DNA from: Copromyces sp. CBS 386.78
Taxonomy: Eukaryota; Ascomycota; Sordariomycetes; Sordariales; Sordariaceae
Direction of reading: 5' to 3'
Length of the DNA: 64,000 bases
Assembly (NCBI GenBank): GCA_030685235.1
Contig: MU839167.1
Span: forward strand, 124,001-188,000
Shown here: one piece after another, positions 23,830 through 35,300 of the stretch
How positions within the stretch are numbered: the first letter of the stretch is position 1
Layout of the letters: every line of letters starts with the position of its first letter
The notes under the pieces: model-generated
Database searches by the model: none
Told to the model about the DNA's origin: nothing
What the model saw: the letters and a program-made list of their open reading frames with translations, nothing else
Translations under genes and position numbers: made by a program

Positions 23830-25300
23830 CTAAAAGAAATTTAAAGCTTTATTTCTCGAATTTTTCAAGGATATCCGCCGGACTTATACCGGTACCAATA
23901 AACTTAAAGCATATATTAATAAATTTAACGAAGATAAAGAGAAGGTTAATAAGAGCTTTTACCCAAACTTCTAAATTTAAGAATAAAAGTCTATATATAT
24001 TAATAATGCCTATCGTTTTATTATAAGGATATACTACAATAATAAGGAGGAAGCAGAGAAAATATAAAAGAAAGTAGCCTAAAAAAATACTAAATATTAA
24101 AAGATAAGAAAGGAAGGTGCCCAACTTATTCAAAAAGAAGCTGCCTGTTTTACTACCAATAAAAAAAAGGCTGACAAAAAAAAAGCCAACAAAGAAGAAA
24201 CTACCCATCTTATTGCCTAAAAGAAAGCAGATAAAGAGGAGGCTACCTATATTACTAAGGAGAAAGCCGATAAAGAGGAAGTTGCTCGGCTTATTAAAAA
24301 GGCTATTGCCCATACTATTCAAAAGGCTACTACTCGGCTTACAAAAGAAAAAGCCAATAAAAAGGAGGTTAACCGCATTATAAAGGAAAAGGCCAATAAA
24401 GAAAAGGCTGATCGTATCGCTAAAGCGGAGGCTAACCGCATCGATCGTATCGCCAAAAAGGAGGTTACCCGGCTTATTCAAGCGGAGGCTAATCGTATCG
24501 CTAAAGAGGAGGCTGCCCGGCTTACTTAAGCGGAGGCTGATCGTATCGTAAAGGAGGCTAAGAAGGCAAAGGCTACTCGTATTACTACCTAAAAGAAGGC
24601 AGATAAAGAAGAGGCTACCTATTTTATTGCCCGTCTTATTACTTAAAAAAAGGCGGACGAAGAAGAGGCTGCCCGTACTATTACTCGTACTATAGAATCA
24701 TCCGAATTATCTTCCCCGCCACAATCCCCACCGTAGTCCCCGCCGCAATCCCCGCTGTAATTACCACCCAAACTAACTATTATTCTCAGTATACTTAAGC
24801 AAATTTCGCTATTAAAAGACTTCGAACACCGGCCGAATTTAATTAAACTGGTACCCTTATCCCTCCCTCCGCTGGCTAATATACTTCCTCTACCAGCTAT
24901 CGACGTACCTATTACTAAAATAAATATTCCCGAACTTCCTACCCGGAAACTTTAATTCCGGCCGTTATTTACCCAAGATACTACCGTATTAAAAATTTAG
25001 AATATTAGCTAATCTTAAGAACCCTATATATTTACGCCTACAAATCTCTAGCGTACTATATCTATCTGTAGAAGTAGAAGCTAAATATTAATTACTCCTA
25101 ACCCTAACTAAATTAATATATAGTCCTAATTCCGCCTAACTTCTAATACTACTTCTAATAAAAGTACGCTATTTAATACCCCTACAGCCAATAATCCTAC
25201 CGATATATTTACCGGTTATATTAAAGGCGGCCGAAAAATTATTAAACGGGGTAAGAAGGGTAGCCGGGGCGCTCTCCCTTTTAATAATTATAATAATTTG
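23830..25300 (+). pseudogene. relic of a Lys/Glu/Ala-rich coiled-coil protein
   Basis: The plus strand from about 23846 reads 'ALFLEFFKDIRRTYTGTNKL' and then, through stops, a long series of repeats of the form KADKEEAxRL and AEADRIAKEEAARL (24110-24690). A Ser/Pro/Gln-rich linker follows (SSPPQSPPQSPPQSP, about 24705-24760), then a segment with 'LIKLVPLSLPPLA', ending near 25300 in a Gly/Lys/Arg-rich tail. The pattern is a long charged coiled coil followed by a disordered linker. I do not recognise the protein; it may belong to a transposon. The long open frames on the minus strand and in another plus frame here are shadows of the repeat. Confidence 0.55.
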
Positions 25301-26020
25301 AAGAATACTTCTATAATAATAAATTAAATATTAATCCGCTTAATTTCTATTAAGAACGTATCGCTTATTACCGTACTAGTTACTTCTAATCCGGCTATAT
25401 AATAGATTATCTATATACTACAACTATATAATATTTATAATTATTAAGATTATTATTATTAAAACTCCGCTATATCTTTTACGCGGCTCTTTATTTAAGG
25501 CCTTTCTTTATACATTTATAAATTCTACTACTATATTTTTAACGTAGCTCTTTATCCAAGGCCTCTCTTTATATATTTATATATTCTACCGCTATATCTT
25601 TTATACGGTTATATCCAATCTAATTTAGTACAAATAATAGAAAAACGGATTGTCCAATATTATATTTTCCTTATTATAATATATATAATTTTATTATTAT
25701 TTTATTTTTTCGTATTATATTATACGAACCGACTTCGGGTATTATAATTTCGTAATAACTTCAATTGCATACAAATAATACGTAATAGTACATCAGTTAC
25801 TTTAATGTATTAATGTAGCGTATTAGCGCTATAATCAATCGAATATAAGTCTTATAGTCCGTACTTTCTAATATAATCCCTAAAAACAATAACTACATTA
25901 TTAATATTAGCAATCACATTCAGGGGCTAACCCATAATAGTCCGTACATTTAATATCGCTCGCTATAACTAACTACTAGACTTCGAAAACTTTAGCGAAG
26001 TCTTTAGGGGGCAAAACCGA
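25301..26020. other. decayed intergenic DNA with a short direct repeat and a hairpin
   Basis: A ~70-base segment is repeated around 25470-25545 and 25545-25610 (ACGCGGCTCTTTATTTAAGG-like and AACGTAGCTCTTTATCCAAG-like). At 25979-26002 GACTTCG...CGAAGTC forms a 7-bp stem with a 10-base loop. Nothing else recognised. Confidence 0.45.
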
Positions 26021-26475
26021 TGTCAAATTCTGGCCAATCAGAGCCTCCCGTTAAGCAACAAGGCTTATCATTTCAACAGCGTTGGGTGTAATATCAAGGC
26101 TTGTCAATTTCACAATCCTTGAACCCCCCCCTCAAGCCTTGTTCCCTTGGGGATTTTCCCGCTATGGTTTTTAAGTGCCCGTTTTTTGGGCTGGTAATTC
26201 CCGTTTTTGGAAATTTCTTCAAGATTGGATTCGATCCGCCGTCAAAACGATTACTCAAAATTTTTGTTCCCTACGGTGCGTTTAGTAAAGGTATCTTCAC
26301 TTAGTTAGTGCCTACCTACTCTGAACTCTCGTTACCTTTGAAGGTTTGGGCCGGTCCCGGGAATACCTAAGTAGAGAATTTGTGCGATTACTACCTAGGT
26401 GGATGGGTTTTATCATGGCAAAGCAAATCTACAGAAAAACCGACATAGGGCGCGCGCGCGCTCTTTCTCCCGGAA
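26021..26475. other. GC-balanced flank downstream of the ankyrin gene
   Basis: Base composition changes abruptly from TpA-rich to balanced. It contains a CG run, GGGCGCGCGCGCGC, at about 26449-26460. This should hold the 3' UTR and terminator of the minus-strand ankyrin gene, but no specific signal can be assigned. Confidence 0.4.
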
Positions 26476-28389
26476 TCAAAGTTTCTCCCTCTCTCCCTTA
26501 TCCTCTCCGTCTCCCTCTTCCCCAGAGCTGGAGGTATCCAACCCATCATCATCATACAACTCATCCGGCTCATCCCAATGATCCCTCCCCAACCCTCTCT
26601 CCCTCAGCGCTTTCAGCAACAACTCAACCTTTTCCTTGCCCTGATTATTCTCGCCCAACTCCTCCGCCACCATGAGCGGCGTCTTCTTTTCGGCTTTGTC
26701 GCCATGACCATCGTCCCGCAACATCTTGGCCCCGCGATCCAGCAGCAGCTTCACCATTTCCGCGTCCCCCCACCGAATCGTCTCGTGCATCAAGACCACC
26801 TTTCTCACCCAGCGTTCCGATCCCGATGCCGCTCCACCTACCCAATTGAGCTCGTAGTGCATAGAATTGAGCGTCTCCTCCAAGATGCCCCAAGGCTCGC
26901 CGAGCAGGAATTCCAGCATTTCCCTGTTGCCCGGATGACACGCGGCGGATGGCAAGAGGTCCCTGAGGCGGTCGGGCTTGCTGAGGGCGTCCCTCACCGA
27001 TTTCAAGTTCAATGAAACCAAGAGGTACTTGATCATCTCGATGCAAAACTCATTGTTGGCCGTCGCCCACGCCGGGCTATGCGGGTACCCCGCGTTCAAA
27101 ATCTCCCTCCCCGACGCCAGTTCCTGGATGGTCCGCCTCCGACCGGCCGAGGTGTCGAGGTATCCCACCTCCCGAAAGGCGTCGAGCAGGTCCTTGGCGG
27201 CGGCGGACCACGCGTCCCGCCCGCCGTCGTGTTCCGAGGGTGGGAAGCGCAGCGTGGAGAGGCCGCGGACCTTGGGGTGGCGCCACCCGCCCCGGATCAG
27301 CGCGGCTTCGACGGCGTGGGGGAGCAAGGACGGGGTGCTGGAGCCGTCGGCGATCCAGTCGCGGAAGAAGCGGATGCGTGGCTCTTTTTGAGTGTCGCCA
27401 GCGTCCATGTCGGCACGGGAGCCGGATAAAGCGAGGAGCTTGTACAAGTTGTAGTACTGTTTTTGCCCAGAGACGGGGTTGTATTGGCTCCAGCTTGACC
27501 CGATCCCTTTCACTTCGGTCGTGACCATGAGGAGCTCTCGCAGCGGGGTGGGACCGTTTCGTAATGGGGAGAGGTGGTCGGGCAGTTTGGCAGCCACCGA
27601 AGTGAAAGCTTCCACGAGATCGTCGTGTCCTGGCCCCAAGAGGGCTCGCCAAGGCGATTCGACCGCCTTCATGGCTGTCGGGTATGCGTCCCGGTCGCCA
27701 CGGAGGTAAAAGTCCAATAGGTCAGGAAGCTCGGTTTGGGGCCCGAGGGTGAGGGAGAGGAGGGTGATGAGGGTGGGGAGGAATTTGCTCTGTCGTGGTT
27801 CATGCTGTTGTGTTTGTATTGTTTGGTTGCCGTGGTCGTGGCTAGCGCCGTCACTGCCACCGGAGGAGGGAAGAAGATCAAAGACAACGTAGTACCGCTT
27901 CGGGGTGATGAAGCCCATATCAGCGGCGGGATCGCTCGCCAAGAACTGCACGCCGAGCGTGTCCGGCACGTCGGCCGAATAGACCCGGTCCGGGTCAAAC
28001 CCTTGCACCACCACCAATTCTTTCTTGGACTCGGAGCGGTTCTGGTCCTGCTGCTGCACATGCTGCTCCTTGAACGTCAACACATACGAAGACACCTCAC
28101 TACTGCGTTGCTCCAGGAGTTCCGGCGTCCCGACGTAAAAGGCGAATGACTTGGGCCCGCTTAGGTCGCCGCTTTGGGGGAGGTGGCCGCGGCCGCGGCC
28201 CTCACCGGGACAGGGGATACCGGGCATCAGACCTTGCTGCTCCAAACGGATTTTGCTTGTAAAGGTTTTGGACGAGAAGAAGGAGGGTGAGTAGCCAGAG
28301 TAAGTGGTGGAAATGTTGAAGAAAATAAAGTTGGAGGCGGCAGCGGAGAAAGTAAAACCGCCCCAGAGGATGATTCGTTTCGTAAGCAT
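26476..28389 (-). CDS. ankyrin-repeat domain protein, 637 aa
   Basis: The only long intact host-like gene in the window: one uninterrupted frame of 637 codons with no introns needed and balanced base composition. Residues ~7-29 are hydrophobic and could be a signal peptide or membrane anchor, followed by Ser/Thr-rich sequence. The middle (about 80-450) is unrecognised but conserved-looking (for example 'KSFAFYVGTPELLEQRSSEV'). The C-terminal third holds degenerate ankyrin units. The clearest is residues ~532-556, with 'HETIRWGDAEMVKLLLDRGA', followed by 'KTPLMVAEELGEN' and 'KEKVELLLKAL'. The last ~35 residues are strongly acidic (DDD, GEEGDGED). Ankyrin domains bind other proteins; a partner cannot be told. 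It is flanked on both sides by decayed transposons. The start is the first ATG of the frame, TACGAAACG-side context at 28389; expression is not demonstrated. Confidence 0.8.
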   Translation of the reverse strand: MLTKRIILWGGFTFSAAASNFIFFNISTTYSGYSPSFFSSKTFTSKIRLEQQGLMPGIPCPGEGRGRGHLPQSGDLSGPKSFAFYVGTPELLEQRSSEVSSYVLTFKEQHVQQQDQNRSESKKELVVVQGFDPDRVYSADVPDTLGVQFLASDPAADMGFITPKRYYVVFDLLPSSGGSDGASHDHGNQTIQTQQHEPRQSKFLPTLITLLSLTLGPQTELPDLLDFYLRGDRDAYPTAMKAVESPWRALLGPGHDDLVEAFTSVAAKLPDHLSPLRNGPTPLRELLMVTTEVKGIGSSWSQYNPVSGQKQYYNLYKLLALSGSRADMDAGDTQKEPRIRFFRDWIADGSSTPSLLPHAVEAALIRGGWRHPKVRGLSTLRFPPSEHDGGRDAWSAAAKDLLDAFREVGYLDTSAGRRRTIQELASGREILNAGYPHSPAWATANNEFCIEMIKYLLVSLNLKSVRDALSKPDRLRDLLPSAACHPGNREMLEFLLGEPWGILEETLNSMHYELNWVGGAASGSERWVRKVVLMHETIRWGDAEMVKLLLDRGAKMLRDDGHGDKAEKKTPLMVAEELGENNQGKEKVELLLKALRERGLGRDHWDEPDELYDDDGLDTSSSGEEGDGEDKGEREKL

Positions 28390-28790
28390 GAGGTGGTACC
28401 TCGTGGTTGATCGTGTAAGAGAGATGTTAATGTGTTTCTTGAGATATACGGCTTAGGCCCTGGCTTTATCGATGTTGCTTTTGCGGGGTGGCAGTGATTT
28501 GCCTCGGCGAGGGCCACGAGAGGCCGCCTCGGGGGCATTGCCTCACCCTTGGTCCTCTCTGTCTCCATACTATAAATTTGCTGCTAATCCATACCCGAAT
28601 GAGCCTAGCGCTGTAGAATAAGGTAGTACACATCAGTCCTGGTAGGATTGTTAGTTCGCTACATATAGGGGTTTTCGACAAAGGGGGTTACAGGGGTAAA
28701 AACCAGTAAAATCACGCATTTCAGACCCACGGATCAGGAACAGGAATAATAGAAATACGGAGAATTAGTACATTTCCCATACTAAAATCT
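28390..28790 (-). promoter_or_regulatory. upstream region of the ankyrin gene, containing mosaic repeat piece B
   Basis: 28485-28640 matches other pieces in the window. CGAGGGCCACGAGAGGCCGC...CCCTTGGTCCTCTCTGTC also occurs at 38497-38553. CATACTATAAATTTGCTGCT...CGCTGTAGAATAAGGTAGTA matches 42676-42737. The gene's upstream region is therefore built partly from a dispersed repeat. No TATA or operator can be assigned confidently. TpA-rich sequence resumes after about 28740. Confidence 0.5.
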
Positions 28791-28804
28791 AGAAAATCCG
28801 AATA

Positions 28805-29890
28805 CCATTTCGTAATTAGAACATTAATAGTTAGTATACCCACCGTTTACCTTAATAACTGCCTATAGCCTTCTAGGCATTGAATACATTAAACGTAGTA
28901 AGTAATCTTCTAACATAGCCTCCCATACCTATTTAATTGCAAATTTGAGGTTATTCCCAATCGGTCTATTAAAGTATTCGCACTCGATCCAATTCTTTAT
29001 CTACGACCAAACGTTTTTAATAGGGTTGAAATTAGGGGAATATAGTAACTAAGGGACAACGTCTACGCTAAGGAAGGCTTAATCTATAAATACCTTTATA
29101 GATTTCGAATTATAGGCCGGTGTATTGTCCTATATAACTATAAAAGTCGGGTATTATTACTAGAATTACTATATTAGAAAAAGAATATACTTCTAATATA
29201 TAGTACTAGTAATACTACCTTAGGCTTTATAATCCTAGAATAAAAAGGTGCCCTTAATCTTGCCCGCAAAGTAGGCCTAGAATATCTACCCTTAAAGTCT
29301 CAATTTAATTTTAACGAAATCGTCGATCTTCTTATTTTTAAAGAGGGTAACGAAGCAACGACTTTTATTAATACCGTTAACCTAAGTTTCATCGCTCCAA
29401 ATCTAAGACTCCTATTCGAAAAGAGTAAAGCCGGCGTATTTTAAAGCGAACTCTAAGCAAAGGCGACGGGTTTTTTCAAATAAAGGAAAGCGAATTAGTT
29501 ATTTAATATAATAAATACCCTAAAGTTCTATCGCAATTTTAATAGAGCGGCGATAATATCCGCTAAGTTTAGGTATACGCCTACCCAATTCCTCCTATAA
29601 TAGGAACCTCTTCGATTTCTTAGGGGTATTTATATATTTAAATAGAATTTCGAAGAGGGACGGCAGAACGGCATACAGTCTACCCCGGGTATTGTAGTAC
29701 AGTATAGCCTTAGCGAAATAAATATATTAAACCTACCGGATAATAAAGTTAAAGGCGGCAATAATCTCCTTATATTCTATTTTCGTATACGTTCGAAATA
29801 CCTTACAAATAATATACTCTTCGTAATTAATATAAATAACCTTGCCCTATTAAAAGGGAGCCTTATTAATAAAGGATAACTCGGCTATAT
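28805..29890 (-). pseudogene. Tc1/mariner-type DDE transposase relic
   Basis: On the minus strand the frame, read through stops, gives 'IWSDETQVNG' (about 29375-29405, first catalytic Asp). It then gives 'FIVIQDNTPAHNSKS' (about 29105-29150, second Asp) and 'YSPNFNPIKNVWS' (about 29000-29045). The family has PDLNPIENVW in the last block; here the Glu is Lys, a G-to-A change. The C-terminus 'YSMPRRLQAVIKVNGGYTNY' is the usual Tc1 end. N-terminal helix-turn-helix blocks are plausible near 29540-29640 (RRIPKLSGYYRRSIK). I did not find the terminal repeats. Confidence 0.75.
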
Positions 29891-30115
29891 TAATCGACGA
29901 AAAGGAGGTGTCTACGCCGGGCGATAGGGAGGATAGGGGTTCTTACGACGGTAAGGAGGGTAGCGCGTAGCTAATATTATCGCGCCGCGGTTAGGGAGGG
30001 GTAGGGCCTTCGAATCCTAGCGTAAACGACTGTAAATAAGGTATTAGGATAATAATTAATAATAAATAACGTATAATAGTAATTTAGAAGGCTTAGGAAA
30101 TAGATATATTAACTA
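29891..30115. other. short decayed gap before gypsy copy 2
   Basis: Likely the 5' end of the Tc1 element and flank. No terminal repeat was found. Ends at the target duplication GGTAT. Confidence 0.4.
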
Positions 30116-30120
30116 GGTAT

Positions 30121-30429
30121 TATCACAGGGTTAGCCTTGTGATGGTTTAGAAGCATGCGGTTAGCAGCTATCGGAGCTAGGGATTAGGCTATAGCTCCGA
30201 ATACAATATAAGGCTATTACGGCCTTTATAGAAGGCTATAATAACTTTATCATCGCTATTGCTATATAAGTCGTACTAGTTCTATAATACTTATAAAATT
30301 ATTACAAAATTAATCTCCCAAACTAGCCTCTATAAAAACCAATTTAGAATCGTACTCTTAAACCTTTTTTCTTACTCCTTCGTATAATTACGTATATTCT
30401 TACCTACTTTATACCTTTACACTATAATA
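30121..30429 (+). repeat. 5' LTR of gypsy copy 2
   Basis: 309 bp starting TATCACAGGGTTAGCC. The outer ~60 bases keep CpA (AGAAGCATGCGG, TAGCAGC), while the inner part is fully converted. Confidence 0.95.
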
Positions 30430-30714
30430 GTTAATTACACCTTTAAACTATTATATTTATACGTACATCTCTTTTCGACCCTTAGAGTTACGCGGCGAAA
30501 AATTATATAGTCTAGAACTATACCGGGATCGCCTCGTAGGAATCGCGGACCCCGGTATATAAAATCGCCTCGTTAAACCGCAGATTCGTTAAGACCGGAC
30601 CCTAAAAACAATAATTTAATTATTACAATTACGCCTTTATATCGCAACAATCCCCTTTAATTACGCCTTTATATTACAATAATCCCTCTTATATTATAAA
30701 TTAATTTCTTTACG

Positions 30715-32355
30715 GAAAATAATAGTAATTACGATTATTATTCTAACAATAATAATAATAATAATAATAATATTTTATTACCGGATTATATCGTTCTAAA
30801 CCCTTAGGAAACGGGATAAAAAATTAATTTATTAGTAAACGATTCCCCCGACCTATTCAACTTTAAAGAATTTTTCAACGTTTTTACCGAAGATTTAATT
30901 CCTAATATTAAAATTTATTAAATAGCCCTTCTTTAATTCATTAATATTATTTATAATATCCGAGATTTCGTAAACGGCTTTACGGAAGATATTCAACTAC
31001 GTTTAATTTTTCGAAACTATAAAGTTTTCGTTAGAACTATCGCCTAATAACTAACCTTCAAATTTATTATTAAACTATTAAGAAGGGCGCTTACAATAAT
31101 AATTACAAATTATAATACTATAGTAGAATAATAAAACGCAATATAATATATAGCTACAATTCTATAATAGCGGATTATAATTATATCTATTACAGCCCCT
31201 TTTAATATATTAGAAACTTCTAACGCCTTCGAAGAAATTACAATAATTATTTCCCGGCCTTTTAAACGTATTATCGAAAACCCCCCAATCTTTATTAAAG
31301 AGGATAAAAATAATATTAAATACTATAACGCTTTCTAGTTATAGCGGAATTAAATTAAAACTATATAGGAATTCGACCCCCTCTATTTCCTTACGGAACG
31401 GATTAAAATTGTACGCGTAATATTCTAGCTAGGACTAAATTTACGTTCGGTATTAGACAACGGCTTAAAGAAGTTTATAAAATTCTTTAAAGAGTTTAAA
31501 AAGTAGTTATAAACAACCGGCGAAATTTTCCTTACGTATTTTATAGACCGATATAATAATATTAATATTAAATTAAATATTAATAAATATTTTATCGATT
31601 TTTATTAGGGTAATACTCTTTTCCTACATTTCAAAATCGAATTTACTAAATTTATAAATAAATACAGGTTTAATAATATAATAAAAGTTTATTACTTTTA
31701 TAATAAATTTAATAAACGGCTTCGAAGTACCCTAATTTCTTAGGATTTCCCCGAAGATAATAATTATATTATATAATTAAAGTTCGTAAAGAAAGTTAGC
31801 TAGAAGTTAAAGGACGCTAATTATTATAATAAAATAATTGTAATTATTTTTAAGGATTTAAACTCCTCTTTTAAAAACGCTATAATAATTCTTCCTATTA
31901 TAGCCGATAAACCTATAAATTAAAAAAGAAATTAAATAAATCTTAATTCTATAAATCTTTTTACTATATTTAACCCCAAAGTTTTTAAAAAATAAAAGGA
32001 GAAAGGCTTTTATTACTATTATAATTAATAAAATTATATCGCCCGTAATTACTTTAAATCTATTAATTAGGGCGGTAAATTTCGTACTAATAGTAAATCG
32101 GCCGGTAAAAAAAAAAAGGGTAGGGGTAAATATAGTAATAGCGGTACCGGGTAGGAACTTACGGAAATCTATTTAATAAGAGCCGCCAATACAATTATAA
32201 CCCCTGCAATTAAGCCGGCCGCGGGCGGTAAATATTATAACGAATTAGAAAATATTTAGCTTTTACGCCTAATCGCGCGTAAAGGCCGAGCCGGGTAATT
32301 ATATTATAAAAATAATAGGATCCTTTAACAAATTTAAAAAAGTACGAATTTAATT
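30715..32355 (+). pseudogene. gypsy copy 2 gag relic
   Basis: Colinear with the gag of copy 1. The start codon is ATA instead of ATG (about 31183). The zinc knuckle at about 32006-32060 again has Tyr at all four ligand positions. A Lys/Gly-rich stretch follows at 32105-32130. Confidence 0.7.
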
Positions 32356-35300
32356 ATTAAATAGTACTATTTCAAATTCAATTTTATTATTTATATACAT
32401 AATTACCGGCATACATAAAAACCACTATATTTCCCTTATTAATAACGGATACTCTATATTTACATTTATTAACCGTTTTTTTATTACGAAGTATAATCTT
32501 CCCTATTTCCGCCTTCTTCGTCCTAAAAAACTTATATTTGTAAATAGAAATATTAAAGGTATAATTAGTAAAAGAATAATAGGAAGGCTACAAATAAGTT
32601 ATTATAAAAAAGTCATTACCTTCTTAATTTACAACCTTTTTAATAAATACCTAATTATTTTAAGGTTCCTTTAAATAAAATTCTATAAATTATATATCGA
32701 CTATAAGAAAGGCGGTATATATTTTAACTATTCGGGTTATAAGGACCGCTATTTACTAATAACGCTCCTTAATAATTAAACGGAAATACCCCGAACCTTT
32801 TTTAGCCCTATTTCTATTATAGCCGCTTATACTTATAAAAAAGCGCTTCCCTAAAATAATTTTAAATTCCCTTCTTTTTTTCCTCATATCCTTAAGGGCT
32901 ATTTCTATAAAGAGGTAGCCTAATACGAAGAAATTAAAAATTAGCTTATTAAGGCTCTTTAGTTTAAAGATGAAGGACTTAAAGAACGGACTTCCAATTC
33001 TCCCGCTAGGGTATTATTAATAATTCTATTATAAATTCTTATTATATATTATATAAACGTAAAAGTATAAGGTATTATAAATACCGTTACCGTCCTAATA
33101 TTAATTAAATAGGATATACTATATAAATTGTATATTAAATTTAATAGGAGATATATATTAATAAATACGCACCGTATTTATATTCGGATAAATAAATATA
33201 TTAAAAACAATATAAACTTTACTAATATTAAAGAATTTAACGCCGCTACCTTTAACTTTATTTACAAAAAAAACTAATTTTAACTATACATTATTAATTA
33301 TATTCAATTAGAGAGGCTAATTACTATTTTAGAACTTTAAAAGATAGATCTTACATATAAAGTCGCAGAAAATATTATCGAAGGGTGAAAAAAGAAGTAT
33401 AAAAATAATTTTCTATATTTTCTCCACTCCTTTATCGATAATATAGCTAATAAATACAAATTTGAAATAACAAAGGAGGCGGCAATAATCGCTAAATCTA
33501 TTACTTTAATAGAGGATTTAGCTAAAAACGTATTATTCTATAAACAAATTATCCATTGCGTTTACTTAATAAAAGTAATAGAGGAGGACGTTTAAAAATT
33601 CTTCAATAAAATAGATAGGCTTCAAAAAATTAGGGAAAAAAAAAAAAAATATTAATAAATTATTATTAACTATATATCAACGTTTTTCTTCTTACGTTAA
33701 CCGATAAAATACTCTTATACTATTTATATAATTATAAAATCGAATTTAGATTAAGAGAATAACTATTATACATTAAGCCTAAACTAATATTACCTATCGA
33801 AACTACCGTTATTAAAAAATAAATTAATAAGAATTTTAAAAAGAAATTTATCCATCCTTCCTAATCCGCTACCACTTCATTTATCCTATTAGTATAGAAG
33901 CCGGGCGGGGGAATCTATATTTACATTAACTACTATAATATTAATAATATTACTTTAAAAATACAATATTCAATTCCATTAATTAAAGAAACTTTTAACG
34001 TTATCTATAAAACAAATTTTTTTATTAAATTCGATATTATTAATACGTTTAATAGGATACGGGTAAAGGAGGGCTACAAATAATTTATTATATTTATTAT
34101 CCACTTTAGGCTTTTCGAATTTTTAATATACCCATTTAATTTATAAAGGGTATTAAGAACGTTCTAGAATTATATTAATAATATCCTATATAATATCCTC
34201 AATATATACGCTACTATTTACTTTAATAATATCTTTATCTATTCGGAGAACGAAGAAGACTATATAAAATACATTAATAAAGTCTTACAGAAAATAATAA
34301 ATATAAGCTTACAAATTAATATCAATAAATACAATTTTTATACGAAATAGACTAAATATTTAAAGCTTATTATTACCCCTAAAAGTATTAAAATAGACCT
34401 AAAGAAAATAATAATAATTATTTCGTAAGAGGCTTTAAATACTAAAAAAGCGCTATAACATTTTTTAAAATTCGCTAATTTCTACTAGCAGTTTATTAAA
34501 TACTTTTTTATCTTAGTAAAATTATTATACGAATTAATAAAAAAGACTATTAAAAATTGGAAATAGGAAGACTAATACTAATATTCTTTTAATACATTTA
34601 AATGAATTTTTACTAGCGGATTAGTATTATATATTTATAATTAATCTAAATAAATAATTATAGAGACGGATACTTTAAATTAAGCTTATAGCGGTATTCT
34701 TTCTTAATATAATAAGGATAAAGTATTATAATTAATAATTTACTTTAATTAATAATATTCGTTAACGGAATATAATTATAATATTTATAATAAAGAATTA
34801 TTCGCTATTATTAAAGCGTTAGAAGAGTAGAAGCTAGAATTAAAAGGAGTATAATAGCCGTTTAAAATTTTAATAAATTATAAAGGATTAAAATTATTTA
34901 TAATTAATAAATAATTAATATTATAGTATATAAAATAATTATAATTTCTCTCCTACTTTAATTTCATTATCTAATACCAATTAAGCTCGCTATAAGTCCG
35001 CCCTAATATATTAAATTATAAATTAGAAGATATTCCGAAATACGAAGGTAATAAATACCTCTTAATAAGGAATAAGGTTTTACTAAAGAAGAATATTTTC
35101 ATTAATAATTCCTACGTTTTAAAAAATAAAGGGGATTTAAAAGTTTTCATCGGAATAATTTACTTTTATAATTTAGAAATTATAAACAAAACGTTAGTAA
35201 ACGATTTAATAATAGAGACCTATAAAAAATTAACCCTTCTCTAAAATATATTCGCTTATTTAATAAACCTAGTAAAGAAAACGTAGTTAAAAGGGGTGAA

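Noticed and set aside
23849..24481. 210-codon hydrophobic minus-strand frame and an 88-codon plus-strand frame at 24117-24383
   Set aside because: Both are shadows of the Lys/Glu/Ala repeat frame. Their repeated Leu/Phe/Gly and Lys/Pro/Leu patterns come from reading GAG/AAG/GCC repeats in other phases or strands.
26578..28149. Several 90-190-codon frames on both strands within the ankyrin gene
   Set aside because: GC-rich shadows of the 637-codon frame; none has a domain pattern.
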